Origin: Methanocrinis alkalitolerans
Lineage (GTDB): Archaea > Halobacteriota > Methanosarcinia > Methanotrichales > Methanotrichaceae
NCBI RefSeq assembly: GCF_029167205.1
Contig: NZ_JARFPL010000023.1
Span: 1-40,303, forward strand
DNA: 40,303 nucleotides
Direction: 5' to 3'
Below, piece after piece: positions 34,110-40,303 of this stretch (position 1 is its first letter; each line of letters begins with the position of its first letter). Both the position numbers and the translations under genes were made by a program. The notes under the pieces were generated by a model, which made no database searches, was not told the origin of the DNA, and was given only the letters and a program-made list of their open reading frames with translations.

Positions 34110-34823
34110 TCAGGCGGCGGCTCCCTTCGCCAGCCTCTTGGACGTAGGGCTGTCGTACATAAGGAGGCTGGGATCGGTCTTCTGGATGTAGGCGAAGATC
34201 AGGGCAGTGACTATCGCCTCCACGAAGCTGAAGAAGAGGACGTGCTCCGCCAGCATCGCCGGGAGGGCGATATTGAGGCCGTAAGGCATGTAGAGGGGCA
34301 TCCCGCCGGCGTCGGTGTGGAGGAGCGGCTGGATCCCGAACATCACCCCCGTGAGGCCGGCGGCCAGGGTGAGGGAGACGTAACCTGCTATCGCCGAGGC
34401 GACGACCCTCTTTTGGGAGGCGATGGCGGAGCTTCCGCTTATAATCTTATAGACGTAGAAGGCAGCAAAGGGCATCACCACCGCCATGTTGAAGCAGTTC
34501 GCGGCTATCGCCGTTATCCCGCCGTCCCCGAATATCAGTGCCTGGAGGATCAGGGCGACAGATATGGCGATCACCCCGGCCCAGGGGCCGAGGACGATAC
34601 CCACGATCGCCCCGCCTACGGCGTGGCCGGTGCTCCCGCCTGGGATCGGGAGGTTGAACATCATTATGACGAAGGAGAAGGCGGCTGCAAGAGCCAGGAG
34701 AGGCACCTGCCTCGTACGGAGTTCCCGGCTGAGCCTACGCCCGGCGTATATCCATATCGGGAACATGATGATCCACATGGCGATATAGGTGTATGGCCCA
34801 AGATAGCCGTCAGGGATATGCAT
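34110..34823 (-). CDS. cbiM: CbiM-type Co/Ni transport substrate-binding membrane subunit
   Basis: 237 aa. It begins with MHIPDGYLGP, the family hallmark: the free N-terminus with His2 binds the metal, which fixes the start at 34823. Seven or so membrane helices follow, with FNLPIPGGSTGHAVGGAIVG and FGDGGITAIAANCFNMA typical of CbiM/NikM. It is the S-component of an energy-coupling-factor importer; CbiO and CbiQ are upstream on the same strand. Co2+ versus Ni2+ cannot be told from sequence alone. GGTGATG precedes the start. Confidence 0.9.
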   Translation of the reverse strand: MHIPDGYLGPYTYIAMWIIMFPIWIYAGRRLSRELRTRQVPLLALAAAFSFVIMMFNLPIPGGSTGHAVGGAIVGIVLGPWAGVIAISVALILQALIFGDGGITAIAANCFNMAVVMPFAAFYVYKIISGSSAIASQKRVVASAIAGYVSLTLAAGLTGVMFGIQPLLHTDAGGMPLYMPYGLNIALPAMLAEHVLFFSFVEAIVTALIFAYIQKTDPSLLMYDSPTSKRLAKGAAA

Positions 34824-34894
34824 AACATCACCAGACTGGACGTTGCGATCTGGAGTATAAGAATCTATCTATTTCAACACAAAACGAGAGTATG

Positions 34895-34905
34895 TTATTT
34901 TATAA
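34895..34905 (-). promoter_or_regulatory. TATA-like element upstream of cbiM
   Basis: The minus strand reads TTATAAAATAA about 75 bp before the cbiM ATG, within the 229-bp gap after cbiO. It suggests cbiM and the small subunit can be transcribed separately from cbiQO. Confidence 0.4.
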
Positions 34906-34946
34906 TATTACTAAATCGTCACGGCACAGCACACGTAGCATCAAGA

Positions 34947-34962
34947 CGAACGATCGAACGAT
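34947..34962. repeat. Tandem CGAACGAT x2 upstream of cbiM
   Basis: Two adjacent identical 8-mers (34947-34954 and 34955-34962) lie about 50 bp upstream of the cbiM TATA-like element. A metal-responsive operator is possible; nothing in the window proves it. Confidence 0.35.
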
Positions 34963-35052
34963 TCGGCTTCATCTTTCCCTCGGCGGATTGAAGGCTGTGA
35001 GTAAGACGGAACGGCCATCTCCCTCTGACGGGAGCGGCCGAGGTCTCTTCCA

Positions 35053-35880
35053 TCAGACCTTTACCTTCTTGTGGCCCTGGTACTGAGGGTGGTAATGCTC
35101 CTGATATACGGAGCCGTGCCGGTGCATGTGCTTGTGGATCAGGTTTGAGGCCAGGAGAAGGTCCAGGTCTCCGATGACGTCGCAGGAGTTCCTGTCGGCT
35201 TTTATGGTGTGGTCCTCGCCGATCACCACCGCCCTCTTGCTGATATGCTCGACGGTGTCCAGGTCGTGGGTGGCCACGACGATCGTCTTTCCAGCCCGCC
35301 CCAGCTCCTGAAATAGCTCTATAAGCCAGAGCTGAGTTCTCGGGTCGAGGCCCGCGGTCGGCTCGTCCAGCAGCAGGACATCTGGGTTTGTTGCCAGGGC
35401 CGAGGCTATGCAGACCTTCTTCTTCTCTCCGCCGCTGAGGGTGTGGGGCGCCCGATCCCTGAGCTTAGAGATCTCGACGAGCCCCATAACGTCGTCGACC
35501 CTCCCGGCCACCTCCTCTGTCGCTATCCCGAGCTGCAGCGGGCCGAAGGCGATCTCGTCGTAGACCGTCGAGCTGAAGAGCTGGACGTCGGAGTTCTGGA
35601 AGACGAAGGCAACTTTCTTTCTGAAGAAGGATCTAAATTCGCTCTCGGCGAGGGAATCGAAGACATCCTCTTCCACCTCCTCTCCAAAGGCTCGAAACTC
35701 GCCGGTGGTGGGGAATATTAGGGCGTCCATGATCGATAGAAGGGTGGACTTCCCAGAGCCGTTGGACCCGATGAGGGAGACCTCTTCCCCCCGGGATATC
35801 TGGAGGTTTATTCCCAACAGGGCCTCGAACTTTCCCAGGTAGGAGTATGAAACGTCCTTGAGATCGAATATGATCGTCAT
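35053..35880 (-). CDS. cbiO: CbiO-type ATP-binding subunit of metal ECF importer
   Basis: 275 aa ABC ATPase. Walker A is GSNGSGKST (38-46), the Q-loop is VFQNSDVQLF, the signature is LSGGEKKKVCIASALATNPD, Walker B is VLLLDEPTAGLD, and the switch His is in VATHDLDTVEH. It powers the CbiMQO importer. The C-terminal tail is His-rich (LIHKHMHRHGSVYQEHYHPQ), unusual for CbiO and possibly metal-binding. The ATG lies 10 bp after the cbiQ stop, with GAGG before it. Confidence 0.92.
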   Translation of the reverse strand: MTIIFDLKDVSYSYLGKFEALLGINLQISRGEEVSLIGSNGSGKSTLLSIMDALIFPTTGEFRAFGEEVEEDVFDSLAESEFRSFFRKKVAFVFQNSDVQLFSSTVYDEIAFGPLQLGIATEEVAGRVDDVMGLVEISKLRDRAPHTLSGGEKKKVCIASALATNPDVLLLDEPTAGLDPRTQLWLIELFQELGRAGKTIVVATHDLDTVEHISKRAVVIGEDHTIKADRNSCDVIGDLDLLLASNLIHKHMHRHGSVYQEHYHPQYQGHKKVKV

Positions 35881-35890
35881 CTTCTAAACC

Positions 35891-36841
35891 TCATAGCTGG
35901 AGGAGATTTGTGGAAGCGAGGAGGAGGGCCAGGGACAATGTGATGGCGAAAGCGGCTGCCAGGCTGTCGCGCCTTCGAATATGATAGTCGTGAATGATCC
36001 GGACGTCGCCGGAGAAGCCTCTGGAGACCATAGCCATGTGGACCTTCTCGCTCATGTCCAGGGACTTTATCAGCATGTAGCCTATCCTCCCTCCGACCCA
36101 CCTCTGCTCGTCTCTGAGGCTCATGCTCCTTATCGTCCTGCTCTTCTTGGCCACATGAAGGTCTCTTATCATCTCCATGAAGAGGAAGATATAGCGGTAG
36201 GCCATGGTCATGGTGAGGACGTAGACCTTGGGGACCCGGAGGGACCGGAGAGACTTGAAGAGGAGCTGCTGCGGCGTGGAGAGGAATAGTAGGACGACCG
36301 CCGAGACCGCCGTCGCCACCCTGAGGGTGAAGGTGGCGGCGGTCATCACCCCCTGCTCTGTGATGTAGATCGAGTCGGGAAGGGCGAAGGGCCCCAGGTG
36401 GGCATCTGGAGGTAGGTTCATTATCGGTATCAGGGGGTCGCCGGGGAGGAATACGTTGAAGATGACGGGGATGACGATCACCCCGGCGAAGAAGGGGACG
36501 AAGAGCCATACCCTCTTTATGAAGAAGGCGATCCCAATCTTGCTGAGGCGGGCGAAGAGGAGGGTGAGGAGGTAGACGATGGCAAGAAGGCGAAGGTCGC
36601 CCGTCACCGAGACGGCGAAGACGATTGAAAGGATCGATATCATCTTCACCCGGGGGTCGAGGCTCTGGAGGAGGCCGTCCTTCTTGGTGAAGGACTCGGT
36701 GACGAGCGCCTCCTGGAAGAATCTGAAGACGCCGTCGATCGTCTTCTTGACGAAGCTCGCCTTTGCCTTCTTCCCCCTCCCGACGGCTGGCGGAGCCTCA
36801 AAGGATCCACCTCCCGTCTCCTTCATCCAGTCCGGGATCAA
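35891..36841 (-). CDS. cbiQ: CbiQ-type transmembrane subunit of metal ECF importer
   Basis: 316 aa. After a charged N-terminal extension of ~55 residues come the CbiQ landmarks: LLQSLDPRVKMISILSIVFA, several membrane helices, FLSTPQQLLFKSLRSLRVPK and AMVSRGFSGDVR, the helices that couple to the ATPase. It is the T-component linking CbiO to CbiM. The start at 36841 (MIPDWMKETGG) is the first ATG; Met145-type internal starts would lose core helices. First gene of the cbiQO pair, with repeat-rich DNA upstream. Confidence 0.9.
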   Translation of the reverse strand: MIPDWMKETGGGSFEAPPAVGRGKKAKASFVKKTIDGVFRFFQEALVTESFTKKDGLLQSLDPRVKMISILSIVFAVSVTGDLRLLAIVYLLTLLFARLSKIGIAFFIKRVWLFVPFFAGVIVIPVIFNVFLPGDPLIPIMNLPPDAHLGPFALPDSIYITEQGVMTAATFTLRVATAVSAVVLLFLSTPQQLLFKSLRSLRVPKVYVLTMTMAYRYIFLFMEMIRDLHVAKKSRTIRSMSLRDEQRWVGGRIGYMLIKSLDMSEKVHMAMVSRGFSGDVRIIHDYHIRRRDSLAAAFAITLSLALLLASTNLLQL

Positions 36842-36966
36842 CGGAACACCCCGTCAGATCCGCCGGCCCCAGATCGACCAATGGTCCCCTCCGGCCTATA
36901 GACCGCCATCAAACAATAGGTCATCCTCGCCTCTTCGCCGTTAGATGGAGTTCTGATTAATAAAGG

Positions 36967-36995
36967 TTATCACGTGTTATCAATTGCTATTATCA
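36967..36995. repeat. TTATCA repeats upstream of cbiQ
   Basis: TTATCA occurs at 36967-36972, 36977-36982 and 36990-36995. The first two are exactly 10 bp apart with CACGTG between them. The cluster is in the short AT-rich spacer between the ZIP gene and cbiQ (both on the minus strand), a natural place for an operator. Confidence 0.4.
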
Positions 36996-37080
36996 ATCGG
37001 CTGATTATGCCACATTTCTTCGCAACCGGTCAGCTCCTCCGTCGTGGGTCCCCCACCCCCCCGATTTCTCATAACTCGAC

Positions 37081-37851
37081 TCACTGGAAGAGCGCCAGGG
37101 CGACCATCATCACGAAGATCCCGGCGATGAGGCCGGCGTTCGTCAGGTGCTCGTCGCCGTAGGAGTTGGCGATGGGGATCAGCTCGTCGAAGCAGATCAT
37201 GACCATGATCCCGGCGACGAAGGCTATCGAGGCGTTGAGGACGAAGTCGGTTAAGAACGGCATGAGGATGAGGATGGCCAGGATCGCCCCCAGGGGCTGG
37301 GCCATCCCGGCGAGGAAGGAGTATAAGCTCGCCTTCTTCCGGTCGGAGGTGGCGCAGTAGAGGGGGACGGAGACGGCGATACCCTCGGGGATGTTGTGGA
37401 TCGCTATGGCGATGGCGATGGGTATGCCCAGGCTCAGATCTGCCATGGAGACGAGGGCGACGGCCGCCCCTTCGGGCAGATTGTGGATCGCGATCCCCAG
37501 GGCGAGCATGATACCGCCCCGGTAGAGCCGGTCGCAGTGGGGGTCAGCCCGGCCGTTCATGTGGGCGTGGGGGACGACCTTGTCGAGGAAGAAGACCGTC
37601 AGCAGCCCCCCCAGGAAGAAGAGGTTCGCGTACCCCGCCCCAATCTCCTCCCTGGCGTTGGAGAACAGGTCGACGAAGGCGATGAAGATCATCACCCCCG
37701 TGGCGAAGCCGAGGCTGACCGATAGGTACCTCATGTCCGGCCTCGGGATGAAGTAGGCTATGAGCCCCCCGACCCCGGTGGCGAGGCCAGCGAGGGTGGT
37801 GAGTATGAGGGCGGGGACGACGTTCTCCATCATGGAAGGTTCGCCCCCCAT
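37081..37851 (-). CDS. ZIP-family divalent metal transporter
   Basis: About 256 aa from ATG 37851; the frame is open to 37920, but the first residues there are Gly/Ala/Arg-rich and unlike the family. A TATA-like TTTAA near 37866 suggests that initiation could even be at Met 37833 or 37830 (MMENVVPALILTTLAG). Eight predicted helices include the paired metal-site motifs HNLPEG and HNIPEG of ZIP proteins (ZupT/GufA type). A His-containing loop (PHAHMNGRADPHCD) lies between helices. It likely imports Zn2+ or related metals. It is upstream of cbiQ on the same strand, making a metal-uptake cluster. Confidence 0.88.
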   Translation of the reverse strand: MGGEPSMMENVVPALILTTLAGLATGVGGLIAYFIPRPDMRYLSVSLGFATGVMIFIAFVDLFSNAREEIGAGYANLFFLGGLLTVFFLDKVVPHAHMNGRADPHCDRLYRGGIMLALGIAIHNLPEGAAVALVSMADLSLGIPIAIAIAIHNIPEGIAVSVPLYCATSDRKKASLYSFLAGMAQPLGAILAILILMPFLTDFVLNASIAFVAGIMVMICFDELIPIANSYGDEHLTNAGLIAGIFVMMVALALFQ

Positions 37852-37954
37852 GATTCCCCCATAGCTTAAATAGCTTCGGGGTCGGGCGGCGGCGACCGCC
37901 CCCCGGCCTCCCGGCTCCACTGCCCGCCTCCGGGGATCGGGGCTGCACCCCGCA

Positions 37955-38066
37955 GGACGGTGGAGGGACGGTGGAGGGAACGGAGGAGGGACGGCGGGAA
38001 ATGTTGACGGGACGGCGGAGGGATGGCGGGAGGGGGTAGGGAAGGGAGGCGGAATGGCGGAGGCGG
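37955..38066 (+). repeat. G-rich imperfect tandem repeat
   Basis: The segment is built from variants of GACGGTGGAGG (two exact copies at 37956-37977) and related GACGGCGGAGG units. It has many runs of three or more G on the plus strand, so quadruplex formation is possible. It lies between the divergent ZIP and HAD genes. Confidence 0.55.
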
Positions 38067-38119
38067 CAAAAGCTTAACAAGGCCGAGGGTCCAGTAACCG
38101 GAAAGGTTGGTGGGCAGAG

Positions 38120-38755
38120 ATGATCAAGATCATATCCTTCGACATGGACGGGACCCTCGTCACATCGCGGTACGTCGAGCGGGTCTGGCTGGAGGGGGTC
38201 CCCTCCCTATACGCCCGGCGCCACGGCATCGGCCTGGAAGAGGCCCAAAGGATCGTCTACGACGAGTACATGTCCGTCGGGACGAGGGACCTGCGGTGGT
38301 ACGACCTCTCCCACTGGCTCGACCGCTTCGAGATAGATATCGCCCATCACGACCTCCTGGAGATGTTCAGGGCCGACGTCGAGCTCTACCCCGAGACTGA
38401 GGAGGTCCTCGGCCTCCTCTCGGAGAAATTCGACCTCGTAGTCGCCTCCAACGGCGCCACGGAGTTTGTGGAGTTCGAGCTGGGAAGCTACAGGCACCAC
38501 TTCCGGGAGATCTTATCCGTCACCTCCGTCTTCGGAAAGGTGAAGGACTACCCCGAGACCTTCCTCGACCTCTGCCGCCATCTCGGGGCGAAGCCTGACG
38601 AGGTGGTTCACATCGGCGACCACCGCTACTTCGACTACGAGGTTCCTAAGGAGGCGGGGCTCTCCGCCCTCTACCTCGACCGGGAGCGGATGGAGTCGGG
38701 GGACCACGTCGTCCACGACCTTTTGGAGGCGGCGGAGCGAGTGATGGGGATGTGA
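38120..38755 (+). CDS. HAD-superfamily hydrolase (phosphatase type)
   Basis: 211 aa. HAD motifs: I FDMDGTLV with nucleophile D8 and D10, II VVASNGAT, III the Lys in FGKVKDYPETF, and IV HIGDHRYFDYEV. A helical cap of ~70 residues sits between motifs I and II, as in subclass I phosphatases such as phosphoglycolate phosphatase-like enzymes. The substrate cannot be given. ATG 38120 has GGTGGG upstream. No operon partner. Confidence 0.85.
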   Translation: MIKIISFDMDGTLVTSRYVERVWLEGVPSLYARRHGIGLEEAQRIVYDEYMSVGTRDLRWYDLSHWLDRFEIDIAHHDLLEMFRADVELYPETEEVLGLLSEKFDLVVASNGATEFVEFELGSYRHHFREILSVTSVFGKVKDYPETFLDLCRHLGAKPDEVVHIGDHRYFDYEVPKEAGLSALYLDRERMESGDHVVHDLLEAAERVMGM

Positions 38756-38836
38756 TTATATACTTAATTTGATAACCTTTAGAAAATTATGGCTTAACGA
38801 AAGCGAAAGATATTTTTATAATATAGGTGGACTAAA

Positions 38837-39532
38837 ATGGACAATCAATTACACTATCTCTGTGATAATAAGGATAATATCGTTCTATTACATTATGCCT
38901 GTACGGACGTCTCAAAACATCCAATAAAGATTCCCTGTATCGTGATATCTGAATATAATAATCGAAATACACAGGTTTTTTCTGCGTTAGATGGCGATGA
39001 GGAAACAGTTCTCCTAGGATTTTATAATTATGTCCAGCGCAACCCTAATAGAACATATGTAGGATGGAACTTTAAAGGGGTGACATATGGGCCACAAATT
39101 CTTGAAAGAAGGTATCAAGAACTATTCGGAAAGAAACCACCCAGAATAAATTCTGTATTAGATCTCGATGACGTAATCGAGTCAGAATATGGTAAATTAT
39201 ATGTAGATCACGGAGATAAAGGCAAAATGTATAATCTATTTACATTAAATGACATATCTACCCTTGATTTCTTAGGCGGAATGAAAGAGGCTGAACTATG
39301 TGAAAAAAACGATATTAGACCTGTTGAACAATCCACTGATCGCAAAGTCAGAGGTATGATGAATATATTAGATTTTCTCATTAACAGAAATCTAAAAACC
39401 ACTAGAAAGACTATCAAACATCACATGCTTCAGACAAAAATTCACAATATTGAGAACTCCTCATGGTACCGTCTTGCTGCAATTGTTGTAGTGCTAATCG
39501 CGGTCATAACGGCTGTCATAAAGATTCTTTAA
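38837..39532 (+). CDS. Tail-anchored protein with exonuclease/RNase H-like look, AT-rich
   Basis: 231 aa, not assigned with certainty. The middle (~55-165) has a pattern that recalls DEDD-type 3'-5' exonuclease folds: DGDEETVLLGFYNYVQRNPN, then TYVGWNFKGVTYGPQILERR, then YVDHGDKGKMYNLFTLNDIS and a DFLGGMKEAE segment. The acidic residues expected at the WN..D position are not clearly present, so it may be inactive. The C-terminus has one membrane helix (LAAIVVVLIAVITAVIKIL), placing the body in the cytoplasm. Base and codon use are far more AT-rich than the rest of the window, a sign of transfer. GGTGG precedes the ATG. Confidence 0.6.
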   Translation: MDNQLHYLCDNKDNIVLLHYACTDVSKHPIKIPCIVISEYNNRNTQVFSALDGDEETVLLGFYNYVQRNPNRTYVGWNFKGVTYGPQILERRYQELFGKKPPRINSVLDLDDVIESEYGKLYVDHGDKGKMYNLFTLNDISTLDFLGGMKEAELCEKNDIRPVEQSTDRKVRGMMNILDFLINRNLKTTRKTIKHHMLQTKIHNIENSSWYRLAAIVVVLIAVITAVIKIL

Positions 39533-39546
39533 AAAATTATCGAGCA

Positions 39547-39566
39547 CATATTTTTTTAAAAAATAT
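39547..39566 (+). terminator. T-rich terminator-like palindrome
   Basis: An ATATTTTTTT/AAAAAATAT palindrome begins about 15 bp after the stop of the 38837 gene. A T-tract after the stop is the usual archaeal termination signal. Confidence 0.4.
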
Positions 39567-39592
39567 ATTTATAATCAAATTGCGACGGCGTA

Positions 39593-39613
39593 CCCCACAG
39601 TAGAGCTGCGGGG
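39593..39613. repeat. Insertion-sequence-like end hairpin
   Basis: CCCCACAG (39593-39600) pairs with CTGCGGGG (39606-39613), with one wobble pair. Layout and composition resemble the hairpin ends of the IS200/IS605 elements elsewhere in this window. Confidence 0.4.
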
Positions 39614-39738
39614 CACTCGTTAAAATATATAGATAATAATACTTTTAAATCCGAAATCCGCAACTGTACTCCACCGGCTTTGAAGCAATCTACTAGATAG
39701 TTAACGACTTTTCCGTCGCCCGCCGAGGCGTCATACAC
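39614..39738 (-). pseudogene. Possible insertion-sequence coding remnant
   Basis: A minus-strand frame (DASAGDGKVVNYLVDCFKAG, then GVQLRISDL) runs into the hairpin at 39593-39613, as a tnpB tail would. No zinc finger or catalytic motif is present and the family match is not certain. Confidence 0.25.
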
Positions 39739-39749
39739 CCGATCAGTTA

Positions 39750-40064
39750 AAGGTGCCTATATATCCAGAGAGGAGATGCAAAGCGAGACAGAGGACAGAA
39801 TTTAGCTCTGGTTCTATCGAGCACAACTCCGGGGACCCTATCAGTGTGGTAGGGACCCAGAGAGCCTGCGACGCGACCCCAATCCTGCACGCCCTCTTTC
39901 GCACGGCGATTCCACGGCGCGGGATCGTCGGCCGGCCCCTCCCCCGCCTCCCGGCTTCGCGGACCCCGCAGGGCCGATCGGGACAGACGGGCTGAGACCC
40001 CGGTACTCCTGGCCAGCACGCGGCGGTCTTCCGGCCGGTCGGACTTTCGGCGCCGCCAGGAGTA
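39750..40064 (-). ncRNA. GC-rich structured block, candidate non-coding RNA
   Basis: TACTCCTGGC (40004-40013) and its exact complement (40055-40064) form a 10-bp stem that encloses further GC-rich inverted repeats (GGCGG/CCGCC). A second stem is GGGACCCTAT/GTAGGGACCC (within ~39834-39862) with one mismatch and a 7-nt loop. On the minus strand a TATA box sits about 25 bp before the first stem. The overlapping frame 39747-40019 gives an Arg/Pro-rich peptide unlike a real protein. I could not match it to 5S, SRP or RNase P RNA. Strand and ends are estimates. Confidence 0.35.
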
Positions 40065-40072
40065 TTCGTTTA

Positions 40073-40082
40073 TATTTATAAA
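40073..40082 (-). promoter_or_regulatory. TATA box facing the structured block
   Basis: The minus strand reads TTTATAAATA in an AT-rich island between GC-rich segments. Its spacing predicts a transcript start near 40052, at the first stem. Confidence 0.4.
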
Positions 40083-40193
40083 TTTATCAGAAATATCGCC
40101 CCGTGCGGGGAAGTCGGCGTCTCAGGCCCCCCCCACCGGCGCCGGAGGCGGATCCCGCCTCAAGCATCAGTTCCAGCCTGACCTCCCCAGCGT

Positions 40194-40303
40194 TTAGGCA
40201 CACATATGAAGAGCATCCAGGATTTCGCGCTGTTTTTTGGATATCTCAGTGGCCATCTTCTCTCCATTCGGCAAGACCATGATCTTAATTTTTTCCAGCT
40301 CAG
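40194..40303 (-). CDS. Transposase C-terminus (IS1634/IS4-like), cut by window edge
   Basis: The minus-strand frame is open from the right window edge to a TAA at 40194. The last 35 residues (LEKIKIMVLPNGEKMATEIS, then KKQREILDALHMCA) look like the C-terminal tail of IS1634-type DDE transposases (I/L-K-V-x-L-P-x-G...T-x-I-T-K-x-Q-x-E-I-L-x-A-L). The catalytic part would lie outside the window, so neither family nor integrity can be confirmed. Confidence 0.45.
   Translation of the reverse strand, partial: ELEKIKIMVLPNGEKMATEISKKQREILDALHMCA

Noticed and set aside
39747..40019. 90-codon minus-strand frame over the GC-rich block
   Set aside because: Arg/Pro/Ser-rich and without family resemblance; it follows the GC-rich repeats and looks like a by-product of a structured RNA or repeat.
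39750..40064. Identification as 5S rRNA, SRP RNA or RNase P RNA
   Set aside because: A GAAAGTCC stretch and a TAGAACC stretch recall RNase P, but they do not lie in the required arrangement, and the SRP helix 8 and 5S core motifs are absent.

Overview
The window looks like an archaeal chromosome segment from a methanogen, most likely an acetate-using Methanotrichaceae (Methanothrix/Methanosaeta-like) genome. This is an inference. The support is a GC-rich core, archaeal TATA-type promoters, a two-domain Cdc48/VAT ATPase, an MJ1316/DUF504 protein, an archaeal alternative heme pathway pair (AhbD plus an AhbA/B-type protein) next to aspartate-semialdehyde dehydrogenase, a CbiMQO-type metal importer, an archaeal SLC12-type cation-chloride cotransporter and IS200/IS605-type tnpB elements. 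No methanogenesis gene is present to prove it.

Layout. 1-560: the tail of a TnpB element with a structured right end. 572-2721: an MJ1316-domain protein, an isoprenylcysteine methyltransferase-like protein and two secreted lamin-tail-domain paralogues. 2892-4110: a second tnpB element, frameshifted. 4180-5091: an exported beta carbonic anhydrase and tRNA-His. 5095-8751 (minus): an overlapping three-gene operon of MoxR-like AAA ATPase, GXGXG beta-helix protein and VWA protein. 8752-9484: a non-coding spacer with a strong hairpin and what may be a gene remnant. 9497-13077 (plus): a second operon of a two-TM coiled-coil protein, a solute-binding/VWA fusion and TelA. The two VWA operons are divergent and form the most system-like part of the window.

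13132-17528 (minus): cation-chloride cotransporter and acyl-CoA synthetase. 17814-20075 (minus): a GmrSD-type DUF262/HNH protein fused to a C-terminal Schlafen AlbA_2 domain, a candidate defence nuclease. 20191-24914: two convergent ClC-CBS chloride transporters, bracketed by a truncated and an intact copy of a Cys-containing hypothetical gene with its promoter. 25174-27772: asd-ahbD-ahbA/B-like operon. 27923-31113 (minus): intracellular GH13 amylase and an exported sugar-dehydrogenase-like beta-propeller. 31376-33664: Cdc48. 33784-37851 (minus): CbiM-type metal uptake genes (PDGLE/CbiN-like, CbiM, CbiO, CbiQ) and a ZIP metal transporter. 38120-38755: HAD phosphatase.

38760-40303 is an AT-rich, acquired-looking end: a tail-anchored protein with an exonuclease-like look, an insertion-sequence-like hairpin, a GC-rich self-complementary block with its own TATA box (candidate ncRNA) and the C-terminus of a transposase. 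All assignments come from reading motifs. No database search or folding program was run.
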